Source: Umbelopsis ramanniana AG (lineage: Eukaryota; Mucoromycota; Umbelopsidomycetes; Umbelopsidales; Umbelopsidaceae). Taken from it: a stretch of DNA of 64,000 nt. A model generated the notes under the pieces. The model was not told where the DNA came from. It made no database searches and saw only the letters and a program-made list of their open reading frames with translations. The DNA is taken from assembly GCF_025399195.1 (NCBI RefSeq), contig NW_026252126.1:62001-126000 (forward strand). Direction: 5' to 3'. Below are positions 21,301 through 33,473 of this stretch, piece after piece (positions within the stretch are counted from its first letter, which is position 1; the number at the start of each line of letters is the position of its first letter). The translations under genes were made by a program, and so were the position numbers.

Positions 21301-22590
21301 GCCCCCGGATGACAAACTTTTGACCTGTAAGGAATGTGGCATTTCTGTTCATTCAGGTACGATACACTTCAAAGTATACAAAGTGTTTAATATGCTTTTG
21401 ATGGAGAACATGCCGCTAAAACTTCATGACTTCATCAGATTGTTATGGCAGCAATATACCTGCAAATCCAGCCAAATGGTCATGCGATACTTGTGTTAAT
21501 ACAAAGACGCCTACCGTGTCGACTGTAAGTTACTTTCAAGGTCTGGTAATGGACGTTTCTGACAGTCGCTAATTTGATGCTTTTAATCTCAGACGTATAA
21601 GTGCGTTCTGTGTAGTGAACCCACCACTGTTCAACGGCAAGCACTTAAAAAGACATCTGGCTACAACTGGGCTCACGTTATATGCACAACTTTCATTCCT
21701 GAGGTCAAGTTTGCGTCAACAGCACTCTTGTCGCCTGTAGAATGTATTGATCGGATACACAGTAATGAATGGCGACAAACCTGTACTATCTGTCAAGTTC
21801 ACAAAGGCGCTTGCGTTGCGTGCTCTGAATGTCGCAAGCCCGTTCACGTTCGCTGTGCTCAAAACGCTGATTTCACCCTAGGGTTTGAAATGGTTCCTGT
21901 CAAATCAGAGTCACATCAACAGAAAACCATACCTGCAGGCACATTTAAGGATTCACATCTGCATGGACAAATGGTACCTTCTATATGGTGTAAAGAGCAC
22001 GATGTATCAAGAAGAAAGATTGTTCATCTCACTGACCGTGATGTCAATGACAAGGTGAGATACTGCTTTTATTGCCGTTATTCCTCTCTGCAGCAATTGA
22101 AAAGAATGATTGATCTCATCCATACTTTGCATTTTAGGCTGCTATAATGGTATACGCTGAGGTTTACAAGAAGTGTGAAGCAACCTCAACTGGAGCTATG
22201 CGAAAATCCAGTCTCATATCGTCTGCGAATAGTATAGTCGACGGCACCAATTCATTACGACTATTTGGCCAGGATGCTGTAGATGGGTCAGAATCACCCA
22301 CAACCAATTCCTTCCGCGTGGTGCTGCGCACGGCGAACGGTCAGAAACCTGCATCACAATGGCCACCTCCTACCGAAGCGCCAAAGCATACTTGTAGCAA
22401 GTGTGGTGTCAGTAGTTCGCCGATTTGGTGGAGTATTCACGATAAAACCTCTAAAAAGTCGGCTTCGACAGCTGAAACAAATGGAGTGGACACGGACATC
22501 AAAATGGAAGACCGAGGCAACGCCTCTTTGGGTCTGGAATCGGAAAACCATGATGCCAAGTTATGTCACCGATGTTATTTTGTTACATAG
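18368..22590 (+). CDS. SNT2: Snt2-like chromatin reader (BAH, PHD, ELM2/SANT, GATA fingers)
   Basis: Exons 18368..18437, 18659..19142, 19241..19764, 19833..20042, 20113..20271, 20332..20689, 20755..21101, 21162..21356, 21439..21524, 21593..22054, 22138..22590; 1115 aa. In order: a BAH domain (about 24-160); a PHD finger (174-226); an ELM2-like segment near 370; a SANT domain (WTPEDIAAFEDGIRSFG, about 530-585); a GATA-type finger (CMNCG ... CDDCG, 645-690); a second PHD (742-795); an extended PHD (812-935); and a last CSKCG ... CHRC pair near the end. This is the Snt2/Lid2-complex type that links histone reading to Rpd3-type deacetylation and stress genes in yeast. Intron 5 (20272-20331) is GC-AG. 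Several introns show perfect TACTAAC branch sites. Confidence 0.9.
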
Positions 22591-22851
22591 TTTGCAAAAC
22601 TGGATTTCGTTGTCTTGTTGGTTTTGGTTGGTTTCATCTTCGATGACTTCTAATCACTAGGGGATCTGGTCCCAAAAAAGTTCTTCACTTGCGTTTTACA
22701 GTATATTATACTGTTTATTAACGAGCATTTCACTTGTTTGATACATGGTGATTTGCACAAAAATTAAAATCTGTATGTACAACTCCTAAAATTAAATGGG
22801 CTAACGAGTGTAGTATGTACGTATCGCTGCATGAATGCGTTGCTTCTTTCA

Positions 22852-25058
22852 TTATAACTTGTTGATGGACTGATTCTGTCTTGCAATCACGGACAAAATG
22901 GGTTCACTATCCGAGTCACTATCAATTTCAATGTATTGATGAGAATTCAGGGAAATACCACTATGTGAACTGCTGCGTTGCGATTGGCCAACATGAGGCT
23001 TTCTGCGCCGTGGAATGACAAGAGAGGCCAAACTGCGCATGTCAGAACTGCCGCCATCAATAGCACTTCCGTCTCGCACTAGAAATGGATTTTCGAAATC
23101 TTTTTTTATGACTACGCTGGCAGGCATGCTGTTATCTTGCGTGATTTTAATGGTGCCATCGGGCGCTTGTATGCCAAATGCCATTTCTGTAATGGTCGTT
23201 TGACCGCGCTCTAGTTTGGAAGAAGATGCTTTGCCTTTGGCCATTTTTGACTGACGTAGCCGCTTTCTGGATGCTTGAGCGTTTTTCTTGTCTTCATATT
23301 CACATACTATATCCGGATAGGCCTTCAAAATCATGGTGGCGTCCATCCATTGTCGGTTGACTTTGGACCAGTTTGCGACCTCCTTCAATTCGGGATTTTC
23401 TTCTCCTGCTCGGATAGACGAAGCAATAGACTTTGAACGTGGGGTATTGGATGGCTCCGATCTATCGATTTTCCTATATTTCCAAGCATGTTGCTCTTCG
23501 TCGTCAGACGCTGCATAACTACTTGAAGATGAAATTGAGCCAGAATTTCTCACTGGTGTCCTCCAACCATTTGGACTACTAGACTTTTGATGATCGTTTG
23601 GCGAATTTCTGTATGGACTGAAATAAGCATCGTGAAATATGAGGGTAGGCGACCTAGGTGGAAAATAGTCGAGCTTTTTGCCAATCAGTTTCAAAAATCG
23701 GAGCATGCAAGCTGGATTTATTTGCACTTGGTACTCTTTGACATGGCAAGTTTTCGCATCAGTAGGCTGCCGCTCACGATTGATGCAGAGGATATTTGTT
23801 GAAACGCTTTTTGGAGCTTTGGTAGCTTTTGTGGCGCCAATTTGAGTCGATGTCTTCTTATTGACTGGAAAATAGCTGGTGATGTCTAGCTTCCTTTTAG
23901 TGCTATGTGAATCTTGCTTGTTTGGAATACTCTCGATAGCATTGCGTTTCCGCTGGCTGCTAGATCTCATTTCTGATTTGACACATTGGAGAACATATCC
24001 AGGAAACAAGAGCGAAACCAGCTTTTCGCGCATTTCAGAAATGGGAAGATGGAAAAAATTCTGTACGTAGGCAGCGAGCTCAGTAAAGTCTGGTTCGATA
24101 AACTGCTTCAGTTGGATCACTTCTTCCGGGCTAGTCAAAGATCGAGCTCTACATTTTGGGTGCCGCAGTAGCTTGACAACTTCCTGCTCTGGAAAATCCT
24201 CAAGCAACACTTTTGCAGCAGAAGGTCGTTTTCGATCGAGTTTTCCAGATTCATTTGTCTTCAATTCGGATATTAGAGCGTTCCTTGCTTCTTCTTTTTC
24301 TTGTGCAGTTTTCGCATATAGGACCTTGGGAGCAAGACCAGCTTTTGCAAGTCCGACTGCTGTCAGAATTCCGATATTCCTGCTTCCATACGGCACGTAG
24401 TCATTTCCAGCTAAAAGACCAATAAGCACCAGGCCATCTTGATCTAGTTCCAACTGTTCATTAATTTTTTTCATGTCAAAGAAACTGACGTAGTCGTTTT
24501 GCCAGTTGGTAATCATTTTCTGGGCGCCAAACATGAGAGCATCGACGTCGTCTGTGACAACAAGATCTGCAATACCAAGATCCAACAATTTGGCGCACTC
24601 AGCTTCGGCTTCTCCAGCAGCTTCCCAAGACTTGAAACCGAATAATTGCAATAAGCGGCGAAATATAATTTCTGAATCAGACGCTGTTAATCCTGAGTAG
24701 CATTGGCGGTTGCGTTTAATGAGCGGTTTGTCGGGTCCATCAAATACAAAAATAGCTTTGACACCAAGTGTGTACAGTCGTGCCAGACGATGAAAAAGTG
24801 TGAGATGTATTGGACTTCAATTGTAACAATTTAGTATGTAAAAAAAACAAAAAAATGCCGCTGAAAGGCTTTTATGACTGAAGTTTGCAGCGCTTACACA
24901 TTCTTGTTCTGATGGTATAGCCAAGGAATTGCATCGATCACCAGAATGACATCTTGGTCGGAGGTACCACTTTTTGTGTCAATCAAGGAGGTTATGGCGG
25001 AGTAGTGAACAGATCTTTTGACAGGCTCTAGGACACTCCACAGTTTACATATCCCCAT
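22852..25058 (-). CDS. GEN1: GEN1/Yen1-type Holliday-junction resolvase (XPG/Rad2 nuclease)
   Basis: Exons (minus) 25058..24898 and 24814..22852; 707 aa. The N-terminal XPG block starts MGICKLWSVLEPV with Asp42 (VIDA) and FDG Asp79. The XPG-I block carries the acidic residues in GEAEAE (122, 124) and TDDVDALMFG (142-145), followed by the helix-hairpin-helix region LLAGNDYVPYGSRNIG. The MGI start and the TDDVDALMFG form separate it from FEN1, EXO1 and XPG. The C-terminal half is low-complexity, Lys/Ser-rich and ends without a recognised domain. The donor at 24897 (GTAAGC) was preferred to one 2 nt upstream because only it keeps the frame into PIHLTLFHRLA. It is divergent from the sulfatase gene. 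Confidence 0.9.
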
Positions 25059-25628
25059 TGATCCGAAATATGTTGCTATTTGAATGGAAAGCTTGTTTAA
25101 TACCGTTACCCAAATACAGCCACTTTTATTTCTAACAGTCACGAGATCACTCTTTCAACACATCTAACAAATCCAGGAACATGGTTGGAACTTTATTCTC
25201 GTGAACTACTCAATTACCATGAAGGTATATGCTTAAACCTAAATAAATATCAGTCATTGAACAGCAAGGCAACGTTCACTTCAAGTTGGACTACGCTTGT
25301 CTTAGCAATTTGCTATGTTTTCTTTCGAGGATTCTTTTACTAAAAGTTCTGATACACTAATGGATGAATTTTTTCATCACCTCCATGCTTTCCATAGCAA
25401 GCTATGTTAAATGGCATAATACCCAGAGTTTGTGCCCTGATTGGCGAATCGAGACACCTCTCGGCTCAATGGGAGCGGAGTTACTCGGCTTTTTGGTGAA
25501 CCGGATGGCGACATTGGCGCAACGGATGGAGCAATCGTCGAATTTTTAGATGATCAGTACTCACTAAATATTCCTATATAATCTGCCACCTCGAATATTT
25601 GGCATTATACAAACCGAAAACACGCACA
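25059..25628. promoter_or_regulatory. divergent promoter of GEN1-like and sulfatase genes
   Basis: 570 bp. A TATATAAT string at 25575-25582 lies about 50 bp before the sulfatase ATG, a plausible core promoter. Inverted CCAAT (ATTGG) occurs near 25440. Confidence 0.45.
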
Positions 25629-28104
25629 ATGAAATTTTTGTCATTGGCGATCATTGCCACACTTGGTTTGGCTACAATGGGTAGCGGCCAGCAAGAGCCC
25701 AACCAAAATGTGTTTTCCGGTAAAACTGAGAAGAAGCGACCTAACATTCTGTTCATTTTCACCGATGATCAGGATTACAGAATGGATTCACTCTCGTATA
25801 TGCCAAATGTTCAAAAATATCTTGTTGAGCAAGGCACCACGTATACCAATCACTATGCCACTGTCTCTGTATGCTGTCCTTCGCGAGTTTCGCTTTTGCG
25901 AGGGCAATATGCGCACAACACCAATATCACTCATGTCATGGAACCTTATGGTGGCTACGATAGGTTCAATAGACTGAAGCTGGGAGAGAGCTATCTACCT
26001 GTATGGTTGCAAGAGGCTGGTTATTCTACCAACTATATTGGCAAGCTCATGAACGGTGTGGCCGTTCATAATTGGCAAACTGCGCCTAAAGGATGGTAAG
26101 GGTTGCAAATGGACATAGGTAGCAGTGCTTGCTGGAACTGTAGAATTTAAAAAATTTGGGAATTTTATAGGAATTATCAGGATCAGTTACTAGATCCGTA
26201 TACTTATGTCTACAATACCCCGGTTTTCAGCAAAGATGGTGAAGCACCCGTCTTTTACGAAAATGCCTACCAGACTGATATTATCCATGGAAAGGCTAAG
26301 GCAGCTCTTAAGCGATTGAACAATACAGAAGAACCATTTTTTCTGTGGGGTGAGTCATTAGTCGACTTGAAAGTTTGGGCATTGGACGGGAACTAATATT
26401 TATCACTCATTCATAGTAAGCCCAATGGCTCCTCATGGACAATTCCAAATACACAGTGAGAATCCCATAAACATCACAACGGAGCCTCCTATTTCAGCTG
26501 AGAGACACAAGAACTTATTTGAAGATGTGAAAGGTATGTTCAGCATACTTAATTATTGTGTAGTCATCTGTACATGACAATTGACTGTTCCTGTGTCCTC
26601 AGTTCCAAGAACTCCAAATTTCAACCCTGATGTTCAAGGAAAGACAGCATCCTACTTCAACGATATGCCAAAGCTGACAGATGAGCAAGTTGAATTCCTT
26701 GATCACACGTATAGAAGAAGATTGCGTGCACTTCAGGCAGTAGATGAGATGGTTGGTAAGTGAATTTCATACAGTGTGGTTTCAATGTAGCTTAAATTTT
26801 AATAGCATTTTAAGGTGCCTTATTTGAGCAACTGGAAGAGCAAGGGCAATTGGATAATACCTACGTATTTTATTCGGCTGATAATGGGTAAGAAATGTTC
26901 TGACGTTATAAAATTGAATGCGGGTGATTAATCAAGTTTAATGCAGTTATCATCTTGGTCACCATCGCGCGTTGGCAGGAAAGACTACCAACATGGAGGA
27001 GGACATCAAGTACGTATTGGCAGTGCTATTATATTCTTTAAATGCAGATACTCTAATCAAGTATATCATCTAGTGTTCCACTTCTCATCAGAGGCCCTGG
27101 TATTCCCAAGGGAGCTATTAGCGACCTTGTAAGCACACATGAAAGTTTAGCTCCGACTTTCCTAGCACTGGCCAATGGTGAAGACAAACTGCCTTCTTGG
27201 GTTGATGGTGGTGTTATGCCAATCACTCCAGCTTTGCAAAACCATCCTCTTCAAGCTTCTACAGAAACATTCTCTGTTGAATTCTGGTCTGATAACATTG
27301 CTTGGGAGAACGACGAAAACCTTTTTGTCCCTGGAGTAAACACTTACAAGACTCTTCGTGTCATTGGTCCTACCTATGATTGTAAGTCTCGTTTCTTACA
27401 TGTTGTTGAGAGTTGGTCTGGATAAATTTGGAAGTACTAACTCTTGGTATAGACTCTTACGCCGTTTGGTGTACTGGTGAACATGAATTGTTCAACCTCA
27501 AGGTACGTATAATTTGGAAAAAAAAAAAAAAAAGCATAAAAAGCTGTTTTACATCAAGTGTCATTTGTTCTAACTTCGGCAATATTCACAGTCGGACCCT
27601 TATCAAACTCAAAACATTTACAATCAAGCAACCGATCGCTTCATTAACAGATTGGATGCCCTTCTTCTTGTCTTAAAGTCCTGCAAGGCTGGTAACTGCC
27701 GTAACCCTTGGAAGGTTCTTCATGACAGAGGTGGAGTTCAATCTCTTCCCGAGGCTCTCAGCAAAGACCAAGATGACTTTTATGCCACTTTGCCCAAAGT
27801 CAAATACGATCATTGTACTGGCTACTATGATTATGATAATGAGTCTCCTCATTTCGGTGATGTCGCTGATGCTAACACCACTGTGCAGCAAGCAACAGCG
27901 ATCAATAACCCTTCAAGACGACCTGAGAGAGTGATCCCGCCCCAAGACATTGTGGATTTATTCAACTTGCTCCCCGTCCCCGAGTCAACTGGACATACCA
28001 TGGTTGACGATGACTTTGAAGCCATAGCCAAACCTGTTCCAGAACAATTGATGAATACTGTCGTAGACTGGTCAAGATATGGATTTTACAGTTATGGGTC
28101 GTAA
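25629..28104 (+). CDS. secreted sulfatase (arylsulfatase family)
   Basis: Exons 25629..26095, 26171..26349, 26417..26533, 26603..26755, 26815..26887, 26947..27009, 27074..27381, 27453..27502, 27592..28104; 640 aa. A signal peptide (residues 1-20) precedes the sulfatase fold. Metal ligands are in FTDDQD (Asp46, Asp47) and the signature SVCCPSRVSLLRG places the formylglycine-forming Cys at 82. A second metal site is in SADNGYHLGHH. N-glycosylation sequons (NIT, NNT) fit secretion. Family members hydrolyse sulfate esters and are often induced by sulfur limitation. The active site needs Cys-to-formylglycine conversion, so the host must have a converting enzyme for activity. The substrate is unknown. 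Confidence 0.92.
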
Positions 28105-28377
28105 AAACCTCATCATACCTACTTAGCCCTAAAATACCACGTACCCAATTTTTTCTTATTACATTCATCAATACAATGCCTTTAAACAAATTTGGCTTTC
28201 AATGCTGTATACGCTCAGCAACATGCCTCCTGTAATCCCCACTTTCAATCATGCAAAAAGCAACCTTCTCTTCAGTTGTAATGGATGTTATGGCGCTTTT
28301 TATTGCTTGGATGCTAATCAACCCAAGGATATTCAGACGTTGTAATGAAAAACAATACAGCTAGCAGACTAACTGAT

Positions 28378-29387
28378 TTATTTGTTCAAGACAAGACCAT
28401 CGAAACGAGACTTGTACCAGTCGATGGTCTCTTGCTGTTAAGATATTATTGTTAGAACATGAAGATATTGACACAACGTACAAAGTTTGTGAAACAACAC
28501 TTACAGTCTTGACCTTGTGCTGGGTGCCGACAGTGGACTTGCAGCGACGTCTGCGGGCAACACGGTAACCGGGACGGCCCATGACGCAGAAGAAATCCAT
28601 ACCGTAAATACCGATGGAGGGATCGTACTTGATACCAAGATCGATGTGTTCCTGGATACCGAAACCGAAGTTGCCAGTTTCAGAGAAGTTACGAGTCAAG
28701 AGTTCGTACTCCTTAACCTTGAGACCACGCTCGAGAATTTCCTCAGCCTTGGCACCTATAGAAATACGAGTACGTTTAGTATAAAAGGAAAAGACAGGTC
28801 ATTTTTCACATTGTAAAAAGTAATTCGATACATACCGCGGACGGTGACGTGGACAGAGATCTTTTCGTTACGACGGATACCGAAGGTACGGACGGTGTAG
28901 CGAGCCTTGGAGTAGACGGGGGTTTGACCAGTGAGCTGTTCAAGCACCTTGGCGGCACGAGTAAGTCTGTCACCGGATTCACCAACGCAAATGTTGAGAA
29001 CAAGCTTTTCGAGACGGAGCTCGCGCATGGGGTTCTTAGCAACAGCCTGATCTTCGGCGCTCTGAAAATTACGACAAAATAGAGTTAGCCAAATGTCAGC
29101 ATTTTCAAGTCAAGAAGCATGGGCAGGGCAACGCCGATTGAGAAAGAGGCAAGTTATTTCGTTCAAAAGTCGAATGTCGTCAATAGTTGGGGTGGCTCTT
29201 GAAGACTGTGCTGTGATTGTGACAATGTTGATCCCTAATGTCGTCAAGGTAAAATTTGCCGAATGCCATTTGGCAACAACAGGTTGTAGCAAGGTATCGT
29301 TTCGTGAATAATATCATCCATCCATTATCATCTGATGTATGCCAATGCCCATCTTCCATCGTATCTGATATAGACGATGCTCACCAT
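28378..29387 (-). CDS. RPL11: 60S ribosomal protein L11 (uL5)
   Basis: Exons (minus) 29387..29385 (ATG only), 29061..28836, 28755..28505, 28434..28378; 178 aa. It reads [16 protein letters not shown], then the uL5 core [48 protein letters not shown] and a basic C-terminus ending VLNK. L11 binds 5S rRNA with L5 in the central protuberance. The first coding exon is just the start codon (ATG|GTGAGC), followed by a 323-nt intron (29062-29384), the longest intron modelled here. Met at 29027 inside exon 2 could be mistaken for the start. Confidence 0.95.
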
Positions 29388-29934
29388 GGCTAATATAAGG
29401 AAAGAGGAAGTCTCAACCAGAGGCGAATGGCAGCTAGATTCTTGTAGCGTAGGAGTTCCCAAAAAAATTTGAAACTCATTTTTTTTTTCTGTTGCCTGGC
29501 TGGCCGCTTATCCCATAAATTTTGCACCAATTTGTTCAACATTCATTTTTCTAGCTTCGAGCTTATGTTTTTGCTATGTATATGGTGAATAGAGAGGTTT
29601 TGAAAGACCTTGAACTCCAATATATGAAAGATTGTGGTATGCTGATATACCGTGCTCGTCTACACACATAGCACAACTATATAAGAAAGAGCTTTCACTA
29701 AACTACTTAAAATTTAACTTCTGTACATATTGATTGCTTGTATTGGCAGATATATCTTCAGAGATAGCCTCATCTTTCATTCTTTTGGTGTATACTAAAG
29801 ATTCATGATGTAGGTGTATATACTGAATACGTGTTAGACGATCATTTGTAGCGGCATGCCACAAACATACTGAATAATGCATTCCCGGTGATGATTGTTA
29901 TAAGCCTTTTTTAATATTTATTTCACATCGTCGT
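29388..29934. other. intergenic region between two minus-strand genes
   Basis: It holds the RPL11 promoter (pyrimidine-rich on the minus strand near 29460-29490) and the RPT2 3'UTR. No ORF or RNA gene is recognised. Confidence 0.55.
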
Positions 29935-31568
29935 CTACAAGTAAAGACCTTCGGGTGTTCCTTCATTCTTTCTGTATAGAACCTTCTCACGTGCTTTTCT
30001 TAAGTCCTCAGCAACAACCTTCATACGTCGCTCTCGGAGTGCTAGTAAACCTGCTTCAGTGCAAATGGCTTTGATATCAGCACCAGAAAGATCATCCTTA
30101 GACATGACGAATTCTTCCAAATCCACATCATCTGCCAACGTCATTCGGCTGGTATGAATATTGAAGATTCTACGCTTTGTCTTTACGTCAGGCAATGGGA
30201 ACTCGATCTTTCTATCAATACGACCTATAGGAAGATGAAGGAAAGGTAAATTATAAGAATATCTTGATGTGAATGACAAAGGTGTTCATGATGAACTTAC
30301 CTGGTCGAATCAAGGCGGGATCCAATGATTCAATCTTGTTTGTAGCCATGATAACCTTGACATCACCTCTTGAGTCGAAACCGTCGAGTTGATTAAGAAG
30401 TTCCAACATGGTTCTTTGAATTTCCTTTTCACCTCCAGAGTTGGAATCATATCGCTTGGTACCAACAGCATCGATTTCGTCAATGAAAACAATGGAAGGT
30501 GCGTTTTCTTCAGCAACTCGGAAGAGTTCTCGAACAAGTTTGGGTCCATCACCAAGGTATTTTTGAATCAACTCAGAACCAACCACGCGCAAGAAAGTAG
30601 CGCTGGTTTGATTGGCAACTGCCTTTGCGAGCAGTGTTTTGCCAGTACCGGGTACACCATACAAAATGACACCCTTGGGTGGTTTAATACCCATTTCTTC
30701 GTATAATTCTGGATGAGTCAATGGTAGTTCTACACTCTCTTTGATTTCTTGTATTTGTTGTTCCAGTCCACCAATATCTGCATATGATTCCGTTGGAGCC
30801 TTATCCAATTTCATGACACTGACCATAGGATCTGTGTCATCACTGAGTACACCGACAACAGCCATACCCTTGTGGTGAAGGAGAACACTGCATCCAGGTT
30901 CCAACAGATCTTTGTCGACAAATGACATGACGGAAACGTAGTATTCTGGGCCCGTTGAAGAAGAAACGATAACGTGATCATCGTCAATAATCTCTTCCAA
31001 CGTTCCAACGCCCATGGGTGAGCCACGTAAGTCGTCTACTCGCGTTCGCTCTTCCTCGTTCTTTTCATCCTGAGGCTTTAATCGTTCCTGGTTCTGCACA
31101 AACTCTTCTTCCATCAATAGATAATCCTTGATGCGTTCATTTTTGAGAAGCTTCAGGCGGCATCTTGTAGTAGGGTAGACTGCGGTTGAGAAAGTGTTTG
31201 TAAGTATCTCTGCTAGGCGACTCAAAGGTGGCAATCACGGCGACATTCATACCTGCTGGTAGCTTTGCAGTTGCATCAGGTCCTCTCTTCTTCTTTTTGC
31301 CTACTCGTGTAGGAACAGGAGGTTCCCACTTCTTCTTCTTATCTTTATCCTAGAGAGAAGAATATCAGTTTAGTTTGAGTTTTGCAATGACTCGTCCAGC
31401 ACCTAATTCGTTAACTAGTGCTGAGGTGTACCTTATCGTCCTTCTTGTCTTTTCCCGGAGGAAGTCCAGATTGTGCGTTACCCTAGTTTACAAATGAAAC
31501 AGACTCAGTATCGATTGAAATAACAGGATCGCTATAAGTTACAATGCCGATGAAGCATTTCGTACCAT
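29935..31568 (-). CDS. RPT2: 26S proteasome regulatory ATPase Rpt2
   Basis: Exons (minus) 31568..31566 (ATG only), 31482..31432, 31349..31253, 31179..30301, 30224..29935; 439 aa versus about 437-440 in other species. The N-terminus MGNAQSG is a good N-myristoylation signal, as known for Rpt2. A Lys-rich segment, coiled coil and OB fold follow. The AAA domain has Walker A GVPGTGKT, Walker B IVFIDEID and the arginine-finger region [14 protein letters not shown]. The C-terminal YL residues (EGLYL end) fit the HbYX-like tail that docks into the 20S alpha ring. Walker A has Val where Rpt2 usually has Pro, which stays within the consensus. The ATG-only first exon is supported by exact joining to GNAQSG. 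Confidence 0.96.
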
Positions 31569-32071
31569 TGTGTAGTAATCGAGTTAGTGCTATGTTCAGT
31601 GCGCGTTCGTATACGCAAGCTGGCTACGCTTGAAACTCGAAGGTGAGTGACGTATATCAGAATTTGGGAATTTAATTTGCTATGGGAATAATGGAGTCAT
31701 GTGATTTTTGAGATGGCAGGAGCGCAAAGAAGAAATTCGACATACCGCCACCAACGAGCTGTCTGTTATACCTGTTTAGTGTCGTAGTTGATTCAGCCCA
31801 TGTAAGATTTGGAAGGTGAAAGTAACAGAGCATTTGAAGATTCCATACCAACGCTTTCATGTAGGGCGCCAAAGCGTAATACGAGAAGAGCGGCGGTTGC
31901 AACTCCTTCGCGTGCAAAGGTGAGTGTACATTGACTTTGACAGCCAAGCTGACTACCATGCATCCATATACTAAGTGACTATGATAGGCTGCTTCAGTAA
32001 CACCGAGTATACAAGAATCGAGTTCTCGCTCCGCCACACCACAATCTGTAGATAGTTTCAGTGTTCAACAG
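31569..32071. promoter_or_regulatory. divergent RPT2/IES6 region
   Basis: 503 bp between head-to-head genes. A minus-strand open frame (31672-32037) exists but begins at GTG, shows no domain and covers the presumed promoter. On the minus strand GGTGGCGGT near 31748 resembles the yeast proteasome element GGTGGCAAA only partly. Confidence 0.35.
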
Positions 32072-32462
32072 ATGAATCTGTTACAGGTTGCACGACCATT
32101 CAAGAATAAGAATTACTCTGCCCCTAAGAAAGCAAGGAGCTTGAAGCAGCTACTTGCACAAGAAAAGCAGCCTGATTTTGACGTAGATCTTCCAACATGT
32201 ATGTATAAGAGACATATGAGAACAACTGTATATTGCAACTAACCACAGAGTTCCTGATTTAGATCAGAATATTGAAAGCCCCCCATCCATACGGCCAGCG
32301 AAGAAGTACTGTGATATCACCGGCCTAGACGCAAAATACACTGACCCAAAGACTGGATTACGGTATCATAATGCAGAAGTGTATCAGTTCATAAAGGGCC
32401 TGGGAGTTTCCAGTGTGCAGGCATATCTGGGAAGTCGAAATGCCGCCGTGGTTCTCAAATGA
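32072..32462 (+). CDS. IES6: INO80 complex subunit Ies6 (YL1 C-terminal domain)
   Basis: Exons 32072..32198 and 32263..32462; 108 aa. The N-terminal part (ARPFKNKNY ... SLKQLL) matches the Ies6/INO80C type. The YL1-C domain reads KKYCDITGLDAKYTDPKTG followed by LRYHNAEVYQ, and the protein ends with the conserved AAVVLK. Ies6 pairs with Arp5 in the INO80 chromatin remodeller. The gene is missed by long-ORF searches because both exons are short. The protein is shorter than yeast Ies6 (166 aa), so a further 5' exon cannot be excluded. Confidence 0.9.
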
Positions 32463-32680
32463 ACTTTGGCATTTTGTGGTCAAGTTCTGAAGCGATATTC
32501 ATCATTTTACTAAATAAATCCCTTACAACTATACAGTAATGCATCCCATTTTGGAACCTTATCCAAGTTTTCGAGTAGATTGTCTGTATCTTTTACATTG
32601 ATAGTGACACTTGCGTTAGATGGTAAAAGTTCACGCCAGCTTAAACATATGCATAAACGAACAGGTCTAAACTAGAATAT

Positions 32681-33473
32681 CTATTCATCATCACTGGGTA
32701 TTTCATCTTCATCAGCGCTTCCATAGTCGTCTTCATCGACGACATCATCGTCACCCTATTGTGTGAATAGCATCAATAACATGCAAGACAAATCAAAGAT
32801 ACCGCGTGATCCCACATACCACTTGATAAGACACCACAGCACTTTCGAGCAGGTCCTTCATTTCCTCGTTATTTGGATTGACCAGCTGAATAGGAGTAAG
32901 CTGGTTTCGATTTTTTATCCTACAAGATAAGAGAAAGAGAAGTTTGTTTATATCAAGCGTTGTTCAGTGCAACTCTGGTCGTCATCAATAGTCATACCTA
33001 GGATCAGCCTCGGCCTCAAGCAGTATTTCGACCATAGCTATAGCAACATCCGGATCGTCAGCAAACTCGACAGCCTTATGTAGAGGTGTATCTCCTTCAA
33101 GAGTATTTTTGATGTCCAAGTCAATACCATCGTGGCCAACGAGCAGTTCGAGACAATCTAACGATCCATGCTTCGCTCTATGCAAGTCAAAAGTTACGAG
33201 GCGTTCAATACGGTCTGCAGTATCCTTAAATTATCACATAGCTTTTTCACTTACGCATAATGTGCAGCTGTATTACCGGCACCGTCTCTAAAGTTGATGT
33301 CGTATGATCCCTCCTTGAAGATGTCAGAAACCATATCATCCTGATCGTTCTTGCATGCCGCCAAGAGTAGCTCGTCTAGACGAAAATCCGGAAATCAACA
33401 ACTACTGCAACATTTTACTCCAGCATTTGATAGTTGGCTATTACTCACTATTGGAAGCGCCTTCGTCTGACAT
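32681..33473 (-). CDS. small ankyrin-repeat protein
   Basis: Exons (minus) 33473..33449, 33375..33255, 33177..32998, 32919..32820, 32755..32681; 166 aa. It starts MSDEGASN. About three ankyrin repeats follow (GAGNTAAHYAAKHGSLDCLE, then EGDTPLHKAVE, then NRNQLTPIQLV). The C-terminal tail is strongly acidic (DDDVVDEDDYGSADEDE). Conserved small ankyrin proteins of this layout exist across fungi without an assigned role. The acidic tail suggests binding to a basic partner, which is inference. Confidence 0.85.

Noticed and set aside
31672-32037. Minus-strand ORF of 121 codons
   Set aside because: It begins with GTG, has no recognisable domain and fills the shared promoter of RPT2 and IES6; no convincing splice model was found.
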